Of a stretch of DNA of 16,414 nucleotides, positions 8,973-16,414 are shown one piece after another (the first letter of the stretch is position 1; every line of letters begins with the position of its first letter). The position numbers and the translations under genes were made by a program. The notes below the pieces were generated by a model. It was not told where the DNA came from. It saw only the letters and a list, made by a program, of their open reading frames with translations, and did not search any database. Source of the stretch: Zancudomyces culisetae. Taxonomy: Eukaryota; Kickxellomycota; Harpellomycetes; Harpellales; Legeriomycetaceae. The stretch is from NCBI GenBank assembly GCA_001969505.1, contig LSSK01000582.1, positions 1 through 16,414 of the forward strand. The letters are read 5' to 3'.

Positions 8973-11900
8973 CTAACCACGTGGCAAGAGATAGCTCAGC
9001 ATATATTTTGCAATGCGATATCTCTTATTGGTTAGGTTTTCGGTCTTTTTACGGTTCCCAATAACTATTCTCTTCAACTTCCTGACAAAGTTCTTTGAGC
9101 ACCGCGGTTTAAATTTAGAAAGGAATACAGCGAAATCGAAACTGTTCAACTTGTAAGCCAACCTCAACGCTAAACATTCGTCAGGGCTCGCGTAAAATCT
9201 ATGGGTAATCAACAGCTTCATCATTTCTATACTTTTATTGCGGTAGGCTTCTGATAATCCACGGTTTTTGGTATATAGGACTAAATTAGCATGTTTTAAC
9301 AAGTGCCGTAACAGATGAGTATTGTTGGTTTTACAAATGCAGTTTACTAACGCCGAATCGTTAACGCGTAATCCTAACCCTCTGCGAACAACCATTTGTA
9401 ATATTTCAAAGTCACCATTTTGATACGCGCTGAACAAACCATAGTTGTAATCAATACTTATTTCACCACTTTGCTCTATAAGCAACCCAATCCTTTTAAT
9501 ATCCTTGTTTACCATGACCTCTTTGATTTTGTAAAGTAGGCTGCGGGTAGAGTTATCATTTGTAAATCGCATCAGCAATGTGATCATCTCATAGTTGTTG
9601 TTAAGTACTGCCTGATAAATACAGTCATATATACTTGTGGATTTCCCACTTTTAACCGTTGCTACATTACTCTGCCGAACCAATCCAAAAGACAGTAACG
9701 TCAGTGCAACTTCCGGACTATTCGATACACAAAACCACAGTACACGATTGTGTCGTATTTTTCTCATGTCATGTTTTCTTTTAGCTACAAGTCCCACAAG
9801 CTCGAAGTCGCCATTTAAGCACGCTGTTTCAAGTAGGATATTCTCCAATCCATCAATACTGGCATCATTTGCTATCAAGTATTTAATTATCTCCATGTTA
9901 TTGTGGTTGACGGCTTCAGTAATTCCGTTGCATTTTGAGTCATTTAAATCTGCACCTTTCTCCACTAGCATTTGTACCATCCTCAAATTACTCAAGCCGC
10001 AAGCAATAGTGATACCATTTAAACCTGATTCGGTTATCATCCTTCCGCCATTGCTAAAGTACATTTTTAAAGAATTTAACCTGTTGGATTTGCACGCACT
10101 GTGCATTGTAGCCCGTTTGTCTATCTCATGTCTCTTTCCATGATCGACAAAATACTGTATCCAGTTTTTATTTCCATATTGGTATGCAGCGCTCAGAATC
10201 AAGTTATACCCTGAATCCACAGCTGCTGTATTCTCCAACAACACTTTCAAGGTTTCAAAGTTCCTAGTCACCACCTTGGATTTCATCTGTTTAAAATATT
10301 GATCCTTTGGCGGAGAACTCTCCAAGTAGGGTGAGTTCATGCTTACATAAATAGCGTTAATACGATCGACCATATCGATATCTCTAGAATAAATATATTC
10401 GAAACGATTATCGAGAATATAATTAGCCGTCAGTCTTCTAATATCGTCGGTGGTAAGCCTTACAACTTTTCTATTACCATAGCTAGCAGTACAACTGTTA
10501 CTATTGCTCTTGTTGGCTATAAGGCTAGCTATCTTTAAAAGCATCCTCCTTATTTTTAGTGCTTTTTTGCTTGGAGACTTGATCCCATCAAAGATCACCC
10601 CCTTTTCTAATAGACACTTTACTTTGTCCATGTTTCCCATCATAATTTGTTTGAAAATTACTTTAAAGCAAAAGTGATCTAATCCCAACCCCGTTGTGAT
10701 GAGAAATTCTAAAGTCTTACCAAAACTTAGTGCTCGATTGTATGAATCGTGTATGTCGGAGTTTGAAATTAGCTCTTCAATCCGAGTAAAATCCTTAATC
10801 AGGCTATCCAGGATTGTGGAGTCGATTGAAGTGCATAACTGTCTAATCATACTCTCGGTTACAGTCTCTCCTGGATTATCTTTGAGGGCAGCACGCAATA
10901 GTTTAATTTCTCCGTTATCAACTGCAATCTTAAGTGCTGCACCTTGGTATTTGGTTATATTACCACCCGCCTCAAGGTATAACCTTAACGCCACAATATT
11001 ATTGGTGTATATTGCACCTGTGAGAAAATCTTTTGAATTGTGTATCTCACATTTCGAAGCAATTAGTTTGATCGAACCAATATCACGAGCTGTAAACGCA
11101 GTGTGCATCATAAGCTCGGCCATTTTTGTACTTAACGAAGCTTGACTTCTTATGATATGGTTAATACCAGCTGTGTCGTGACAATTAAGCATCATTAACC
11201 CAATATCATACAACTTCTCTTCATCCAACTCTACAAGCCGAATAACTGACCTTACACACCAACTTTTGCTCAAAAATGTTGCCATATTAAGTAGCATTCG
11301 CAAGTCAAGAGTTTGCGATTTGTTCTTGACTAGTGTTTTAATACTTTTTTTTCCGTCGTATTTAATTGCGTAAAACGTAAGTATTGTCTGGATATTGGCA
11401 CTTCTGTTGTACTTTTTCTTGAGGAGAAACTCAAAAAAATGTTGAAAACAATGATGAATGTGCTGTGGAACAGTTTCAATATCACGGGGCGTTATCGTTA
11501 AATTCATGTCGGTATAAGGTAATGCATTTACCGCCCTAAAGTTGCGTGCTCCGAATGCTCTAATCACACTAAATGCAAGGTAAATCAAGACATACTTGCA
11601 ATCTGTTAAAGCAAGACCTTCCTTGTATCTTCCAGCCCATGCTGTTGGAAGCTCAAGTCTGGAATAGACCAAATTTAGTAACCCCTTATACATTCTAGTG
11701 TAAAATTTAACATCTTTGCTACTCTTTAAATAATCTTGAAACGACTTCGTAGCTATTAAGGGTAGTGCATAAACACTTTCACTAACGTCAATCTGCTGTA
11801 AATACCTCCAAGCTGGCTCCTCAATTTGTAATTTAATCTTTTGGGTATCTATGTTGCTGCTTTTGTTATTCAAAAACTTTGCATGCTTGTATATTATTTT

Positions 11901-12296
11901 TCCTGTATCTCTGTTGATTAAAATAAACATTTCAAATAGCCTATTTATCGCGCTATTCCAATTGTGCTCTAGTGCCCGAGATATGGCCCACATATAGTTC
12001 AACTTGGGGATTCCACTCAAAATAATCTCTCCGACCCTATCTACCAAATGCGCCCTTGGATATTTCTTCAATATCGAATCAAGGTAAAAGTAAATATGAT
12101 CCTCAGGACCACCTTCGGCGCAGCGTTCTGCGAAATGAAGCACGTAATTTGCAATTGTCCATGGATTTTGTGTAACATGATGCAGTCTTCTATTCAGCAG
12201 TGCCACCTCCGGGTTCTGAGTCAATGCGAATATAGTTGACAGTACAGAGATTGGAATGCGATTAAAAAAAAGAGTACTTTTTCGTGGTTCATCCAT
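8973..12296 (-). CDS. F-box-like and ankyrin-repeat protein, 1107 aa
   Basis: A single uninterrupted exon of 1107 codons from the ATG at 12296 to the stop at 8973. The N-terminus (about residues 10-50) has an F-box-like pattern: IPISVLSTIFALTQNPEVAL followed by LNRRLHHVTQNPW. In such proteins this helix set binds Skp1 in an SCF ubiquitin ligase. Residues about 380-1090 are many degenerate ankyrin repeats, for example near 443 (AALKIAVDNGEIKLLRAALK), 755 (ITIACGLSNLRMVQMLVEKG), 790 (EAVNHNNMEIIKYLI), 950 (YGLFSAYQNGDFEILQMVV) and 1012 (GLSEAYRNKSIEMMKLLI). The section between (about 50-380) is helical and unrecognised. There is no signal peptide or clear membrane span. A substrate-recognition adaptor role is inference; the target is unknown. 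It stands out as the only large intronless gene among multi-exon neighbours. Such F-box/ankyrin proteins often form expanded paralogue families in early-diverging fungi, but that cannot be tested here. Confidence 0.85.
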   Translation of the reverse strand: MDEPRKSTLFFNRIPISVLSTIFALTQNPEVALLNRRLHHVTQNPWTIANYVLHFAERCAEGGPEDHIYFYLDSILKKYPRAHLVDRVGEIILSGIPKLNYMWAISRALEHNWNSAINRLFEMFILINRDTGKIIYKHAKFLNNKSSNIDTQKIKLQIEEPAWRYLQQIDVSESVYALPLIATKSFQDYLKSSKDVKFYTRMYKGLLNLVYSRLELPTAWAGRYKEGLALTDCKYVLIYLAFSVIRAFGARNFRAVNALPYTDMNLTITPRDIETVPQHIHHCFQHFFEFLLKKKYNRSANIQTILTFYAIKYDGKKSIKTLVKNKSQTLDLRMLLNMATFLSKSWCVRSVIRLVELDEEKLYDIGLMMLNCHDTAGINHIIRSQASLSTKMAELMMHTAFTARDIGSIKLIASKCEIHNSKDFLTGAIYTNNIVALRLYLEAGGNITKYQGAALKIAVDNGEIKLLRAALKDNPGETVTESMIRQLCTSIDSTILDSLIKDFTRIEELISNSDIHDSYNRALSFGKTLEFLITTGLGLDHFCFKVIFKQIMMGNMDKVKCLLEKGVIFDGIKSPSKKALKIRRMLLKIASLIANKSNSNSCTASYGNRKVVRLTTDDIRRLTANYILDNRFEYIYSRDIDMVDRINAIYVSMNSPYLESSPPKDQYFKQMKSKVVTRNFETLKVLLENTAAVDSGYNLILSAAYQYGNKNWIQYFVDHGKRHEIDKRATMHSACKSNRLNSLKMYFSNGGRMITESGLNGITIACGLSNLRMVQMLVEKGADLNDSKCNGITEAVNHNNMEIIKYLIANDASIDGLENILLETACLNGDFELVGLVAKRKHDMRKIRHNRVLWFCVSNSPEVALTLLSFGLVRQSNVATVKSGKSTSIYDCIYQAVLNNNYEMITLLMRFTNDNSTRSLLYKIKEVMVNKDIKRIGLLIEQSGEISIDYNYGLFSAYQNGDFEILQMVVRRGLGLRVNDSALVNCICKTNNTHLLRHLLKHANLVLYTKNRGLSEAYRNKSIEMMKLLITHRFYASPDECLALRLAYKLNSFDFAVFLSKFKPRCSKNFVRKLKRIVIGNRKKTENLTNKRYRIAKYMLSYLLPRG

Positions 12297-12505
12297 TTTC
12301 TAGTGAATCCCTGTCTATCCCTGTTGCATTCTTTTTTGTTTTTTAATATAAAATATGAAACAAGGCTAATATAATGCTAAAATTATATCCAGTTTGTAAA
12401 TACACGAAATGTGGAATGCTAGGTTACATAATTTATGGCCGTTTTTAATCACAACAAACGAATTTATTGGTGGTTTGCTGTGTCGTTTTGTTTGGTGTAG
12501 AAAAG

Positions 12506-12522
12506 TATAATTGATATATAAA
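12506..12522 (+). repeat. 17-nt direct repeat, copy 1 (TATA-like)
   Basis: TATAATTGATATATAAA is repeated exactly at 12673-12689, 167 nt apart start to start. The core ATATATAAA resembles a TATA box. The pair may be duplicated promoter sequence or coincidence in AT-rich DNA. Confidence 0.4.
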
Positions 12523-12672
12523 AGTATCCAACACTCAATGATCCAACTCTTTTTTTGTAATATTGCGCTGTAGCGTATTCATAAGACTGAGCTGGGAGTT
12601 ATCGCGCATAATTGCTTTGATGTTATTTTAGTAGAATGGTTATAATACTGAGACCACTTGTTGATTTTTAAA

Positions 12673-12689
12673 TATAATTGATATATAAA
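12673..12689 (+). repeat. 17-nt direct repeat, copy 2 (TATA-like)
   Basis: An exact second copy of the 17-mer at 12506-12522. It lies about 108 nt upstream of the ATG of the small signal-peptide-like frame at 12797, so it could be that frame's TATA element. Confidence 0.4.
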
Positions 12690-12796
12690 TGCACATGGTC
12701 AATTGATAGACATTTGGTAAAAATTAAAGAGAAAAGCATTGCATTTGGTTATACAGCAGAAACGTACAAGCTTATTTTTACCGTTTATATTATGAT

Positions 12797-12877
12797 ATGA
12801 AAATACTTGCATATTTGATGACTGCTCTCTCGATTATTTCACTGCTGGGCGGTATCCATGAGTCACAGATAATTTAA
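12797..12877 (+). CDS. Possible 5' exon of a small secreted protein, doubtful
   Basis: ATG at 12797 opens 26 codons reading MKILAYLMTALSIISLLGG and stops at 12875-12877. It has the shape of a signal peptide: Lys at position 2, a hydrophobic core and a small-residue end. A donor-like G|GTATCC occurs after the hydrophobic core, so it could be exon 1 of a spliced secreted protein, but no convincing second exon was found. TATA-like repeats lie upstream. It is equally compatible with chance. Confidence 0.15.
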   Translation: MKILAYLMTALSIISLLGGIHESQII

Positions 12878-13203
12878 TATGTATACTTTTATTTACAAAC
12901 ACCAATACCACTTCAATGTGTACACTAGTATTAGCTCCACTTACAACCAACAGCATAGCAATACTCATACCAATGTACTTAACTGCGTCTATCATTTCAG
13001 TAATTATCGTTTAATACCAAGGCTCACGGGAAGAGGAAGGGGTTTGAGGTAATAAACTCGGTACTTTTAAATTATTGCGTTCACAAGCCTGAAACACTCT
13101 ACAATTCTCCTCCCTTTTCAGTTTCATTTCGGTTGCAAGTTGAAGGTTTAGCATTTTAATATTTTTATAATTACATGTTTCATAATCGTGAATATATTTG
13201 GTG

Positions 13204-13222
13204 ATACCAACTCGATTGGTAT
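13204..13222. repeat. Short inverted repeat (7-bp stem, 5-nt loop)
   Basis: ATACCAA and TTGGTAT flank CTCGA. A perfect small hairpin in intergenic DNA with no gene close by; function unknown. Confidence 0.3.
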
Positions 13223-13890
13223 GTGTTAGGAGAAAGTAAAGCGTCTCAACGTTTTACCTTTTTTGAAGTGCAACACCCAAAACACTGCTATTTTTGTACA
13301 CTATAGTCACTTATCCTAACAACGCTCTAATCACCCCAACTGCATCTGTTTTGATTTTCATTTCGGAAAATTCCAACTCACACTGAAGATTGAAACTATA
13401 TTTACTCAACAACAAAACAAATTCAGCAGTTCATTTTCTTTTCCAAAACTTCTATTATTCAACATGTTATTATAGTCACATTTGCATAATACCGCAGTCC
13501 CAGTTTAATCTATCCCTATGTGGATCAGGCATATTTCCCTTTTCATGCTCGTACTTAAAAAAATGAGGACTTTCAGATAATAATATTGGTTATATGCGCC
13601 AAACTCCAACAAAAGGCCAACCGTTTTTTTAATTAACCCAAGGTATTTACTCTGTAATTATGGTATATACGAGTGAAAGCACTAAGCCTATCCCGAATTG
13701 ATTTGCTATGAATCCATAACCAAGGTGTGCTTTTGGGATATACTTTGATTAATAGTATAATGTAGTAGTATAATGTGTTGGTGCAAGAACCATAACTTTG
13801 TAACGAGTTTAGAATTCATTGCAAAAGTGGGTTTGGTATTAGTGTACCAACGTAAGTCCAAGACATCAGATAAAAAGTCATATTTGCCTT

Positions 13891-13930
13891 CATTTTTCAT
13901 TTTTCATTTTTTACTTTCCATTTTCCATTC
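13891..13930 (+). repeat. Imperfect CATTTTT/CCATTTT tandem tract
   Basis: About five imperfect units of CATTTTT, then CCATTTTCCATT. A simple-sequence, pyrimidine-rich tract in the divergent intergenic region. Confidence 0.6.
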
Positions 13931-14129
13931 TAAAAAAAAGTAAAAAAGTGTTTATACTAACTCCGCGTTTCGGCCAAAATTGGTAGTACACTTGAAGTTT
14001 CATCGTATACATGCTATTTAGTATCAGTTGTAAACTGCAATCGCTACTTTAAGACGAGGCCATATCTTCCCATATTCTAAGCTATGTAAATGCGTGATTG
14101 GAATCGGTAGCTTCTCAAACTCAGGTTTA

Positions 14130-14148
14130 GCCACTAAAAAAAAGTGGC
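14130..14148. repeat. Short inverted repeat with A7 loop
   Basis: GCCACT and AGTGGC flank seven A residues. A 6-bp perfect stem about 540 nt upstream of the alpha-mannosidase start; possibly regulatory, possibly chance. Confidence 0.3.
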
Positions 14149-14446
14149 GGGTTTGTGTTTGGCTTGTCATTTGCTACTCATGTTTGCAATTACAGAGCAA
14201 AATCAACTGGGAAAAACATGCTATTTTTGAAACATAGGTGACTTTTTCACATTTTTCAATTTATAGATGGTCCAAACGTCGATTTAAAACCGAGAAAGTA
14301 GGGAGATCCGAAAAATTCAAACACGGGGTTGTGAAATTTGCATAAAATATATTAGCAACAGGGTTAAACAGAGCTTAGTTTACACAGCAGGAAAAAAATA
14401 ATAGTAAATAAAAAAGGAACTATATTTGTAGTACAAAAGCTATATG

Positions 14447-14460
14447 TAGTTCTAGAACTA
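14447..14460. promoter_or_regulatory. Palindrome resembling a heat-shock element
   Basis: TAGTTCTAGAACTA is a perfect 14-bp palindrome containing TTCTAGAA, the nTTCnnGAAn core recognised by heat-shock factor. It lies about 230 nt upstream of the alpha-mannosidase ATG. Only two clean units are present, whereas strong sites usually have three or more, so function is a guess. Confidence 0.3.
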
Positions 14461-14690
14461 AATGAAATTATTCACTTTCTAGGTATCGTATTATAACATT
14501 TCTGAGATTAAAAGTCAAACTATTTCATATTTTACATTATTAGTCGGTCAATTCATACTGTATTTTAAAAGAATATATATATCTATTAATATACCAGCAA
14601 AATAATAAAAGTGAAAAAAAAGCACAAATTCAAATTCAAAAGCTAAAAAAATATAAAAAACCAAGGATAAGAATAACAAAAATAATAATA

Positions 14691-16414
14691 ATGAAGGGAA
14701 AGCGAATTTATGAGGAGAGAACCGCGGACACGCAGCTCCAAAAACATATGGGTATAACCAAGAACAGGATTAAGAACTTTATTAACAGCAATTCTTGGCG
14801 AAAAGTTAATATCCACTCTGCGCTATGGAAAAAGATAGCCAGCGGCGAGTCCACTGTTCAGCTTAGCAGCTGGTCAGCATCGGGAATGGAACGGCCCAGC
14901 TTTGATTATGCTTCAAAGCAGGAGTATACGTCATGTAGCATTGGGAAAGAGTTTGGACCTTCTTGGGTAATTTAGAATATTAATTTACTTGCTCGTTTTT
15001 GCTTTAGTGCTGTTAGCGTGTGCATAACATAGTTCAACAAAAAAGATATGGAGGAAACCTTGGATTGTTTATTTATATCTTTATATAATTTACAATAGAG
15101 TACGCACTGGCTAAAGGTAAAGGTCCAGCTTCCCGAGAATTTTGAGGGGGAAGAGGTGATATTCCAGATTGATTTTAACTGTGAGGGGATGATTTGGACT
15201 AAAAAGGGAGAGCCGGTACAAGGGCTCACAGGAGGGGGAAGTTCCAGAAGAATTGAGTACCTCTTGACTAAGAAAGCAGGAAAGAGAGAGAAATTTGACT
15301 TTTTTGTCGAAATTGGGTGCAATGGGCTTTTTGGAAACGGAGATGGAATAATTGAGGCACCAGTAGAAGATAGAAGATTTAGACTCAGCCTTGCAGAGGT
15401 TGGAGTGAAAAGAAAACAAGCATGGGATCTGTACTATGATATGATGATACTTTCGAGTATTGCTGATGAACTTGGCACTGAGACACCACGTGGAGTCCAG
15501 GCTGTCAGTGTTGCAAACGAGGTCGTAAACAAATTTGACGCTGATAACGCAGAAACATCAATTGAAAAATGTTTGGAACTAACCAAAGCGTACTTTTCAA
15601 GTAAGCCTGGCGAAGGAACGCATAAAATAACTGCTATAGGCAATTGTCACATTGATACAGCATGGCTGTGGCCATATGATGAGACAAAACGCAAAGTGGC
15701 AAGAAGTTTCAGTTCGCAGTTAGCACATATGGAAAAGTTTCCAGAATTCAGATTTGCGGCATCACAGGCCCAGCAATTCGAGTGGCTGGAACAAAACTAC
15801 AAGGGTTTGTTTGACAGAGTGATTGGACGGGTCAAAACGGGACAGTTTATTCCAATAGGAGCAACGTGGGTCGAAATGGACTGTAATGTTCCAAGCGGAG
15901 AGGCAATGGTCCGACAATTTTTGTTAGGGCAGAGATACTTTGCAGAGAAGATGGGTGTTGTAAGCAAAGTCTTTTGGCTTCCAGATACCTTTGGCTACGC
16001 AGCACAGCTTCCACAGATTGTCAAGCAATCTCGAGCCGAGTATTTCTTCACTCAAAAGCTTTCATGGAATAACATAAACAAATTCCCACATACCACGTTT
16101 AATTGGGTTGGTCTTGATGGTACCAGTGTTTTGACACATATGGCCCCAGCGGATACGTATACAGGACAGGCTACCGTTAATGAGTTGGTGCGTAGTGTGC
16201 GACAACACAAGGATCTATCAAGCCATAACAGCAATCTTTATTTGTACGGTGACGGTGATGGCGGAGGTGGACCTCAAACAGATATGATTGAGCGTTTGAG
16301 GCGGGTAGCAAATACAGATGGAATGCCAATAACTAAGCATGGTGATCCAACGGATTTCTATGATGAGGTTGCAAAAACAGCAAAATCATTGCCCAACTGG
16401 CACGGTGAGCTATA
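14691..16414 (+). CDS. AMS1: Alpha-mannosidase, GH38, Ams1-like (C-terminus beyond window)
   Basis: Hydrolyses terminal alpha-mannose from free oligosaccharides. Fungal Ams1 is made in the cytosol without a signal peptide and delivered to the vacuole. Exon 1 is 14691-14966 (92 codons), the intron 14967-15098 (GTAATT...AATAG, 132 nt), and exon 2 is 15099 onward. The junction gives GPSW|STHWLKV, a family signature. About 530 residues are visible, roughly half of the ~1050-1100 expected. The N-terminal domain (GITKNRIKNF, RPSFDYA, VQGLTGGG) leads into the GH38 catalytic domain: GNCHIDTAWLWPYDET with metal ligands His276 and Asp278, WLPDTFGYAAQLPQ with the nucleophile/metal ligand Asp388, then YGDGDGGGGP near 475-484. 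The frame runs off the edge at the expected NWHGELY. The ATG is preceded by a strongly A-rich leader. No signal peptide is present, consistent with vacuolar Ams1 rather than secretory mannosidases. Confidence 0.93.

Larger units (their letters stand above)
12297..14690. other. 2.4-kb divergent intergenic region
   Basis: This separates the divergently transcribed ankyrin gene and alpha-mannosidase gene and must hold both promoters. Visible items are a 17-nt direct repeat containing a TATA-like core, a short signal-peptide-like open frame at 12797, two hairpins, a CATTTTT-type tandem tract, a heat-shock-element-like palindrome and a strongly A-rich leader just before 14691. The longest open frames (minus 13900-13706; plus 12879-13052, 57 aa) show no recognisable domain. 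No transposon termini or RNA genes were recognised. Confidence 0.5.

Noticed and set aside
9637-11145. Long plus-strand open frames opposite the ankyrin gene
   Set aside because: They are antisense shadows of the ankyrin coding sequence, without homology of their own.
12879-13052. 57-aa plus-strand open frame rich in Tyr, His and Asn
   Set aside because: Composition is that of random AT-rich DNA, with no recognisable motif and no support as a second exon of the 12797 frame.
13706-13900. 64-codon minus-strand open frame
   Set aside because: No domain, no signal peptide and no clear neighbouring exon. It starts within the CATTTTT simple repeat.
1-16414. A CRISPR, phage, operon-type defence or transposon system
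   Set aside because: The sequence is eukaryotic with introns. No repeat-spacer arrays, integrases, transposases or terminal inverted repeats with target duplications were seen.

Overview
This is eukaryotic nuclear DNA, most likely from an early-diverging, AT-rich fungus. My guess is a Zoopagomycota/Kickxellomycotina-type lineage, but that is inference without a database search. The support is: GT-AG introns of about 80-245 nt with TAG or CAG acceptors; a fungal complex I 21 kDa subunit, which excludes Saccharomyces-like yeasts that lost complex I; a Kre9/Knh1-type secreted wall-protein domain; and an Ams1-type cytosolic/vacuolar alpha-mannosidase. No prokaryotic operons, CRISPR arrays, rRNA, tRNA or recognisable transposons were seen.

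Layout: (1) 50-395, minus: a small secreted Kre9/Knh1-like protein whose exon probably splices out of the window. (2) 396-1298: mostly non-coding, with one doubtful small plus-strand membrane-protein gene (961-1287) that would converge on its neighbour. (3) 1299-2179, minus: complex I 21 kDa subunit in four exons, 165 aa. (4) 2793-5999, minus: a SART3/Prp24-type U4/U6 recycling factor in five exons, about 925 aa. (5) 6460-8423, minus: tRNA adenosine deaminase TAD1/ADAT1, three or four exons, about 500-510 aa, with a puzzling 16-nt GT...AG interruption. (6) 8973-12296, minus: a single-exon, 1107-aa F-box-like plus ankyrin-repeat protein. (7) 12297-14690: a 2.4 kb divergent intergenic region. 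(8) 14691 to the window edge, plus: GH38 alpha-mannosidase (Ams1-like), two exons visible, C-terminus missing.

The genes do not form a pathway. They are a respiratory-chain subunit, a spliceosome-recycling factor, a tRNA-modifying enzyme, a putative ubiquitin-ligase adaptor and a glycan-degrading enzyme, arranged as ordinary independent fungal genes. Five of the six solid genes are on the minus strand. No complete undescribed system is visible. The points most worth a second look are the TAD1 16-nt candidate micro-intron, a 31-nt frame-breaking exon-like segment in the last intron of the complex I gene, the missing LSm-binding tail and Tyr/Gln tract of the SART3-like protein, and the large intronless F-box/ankyrin gene.
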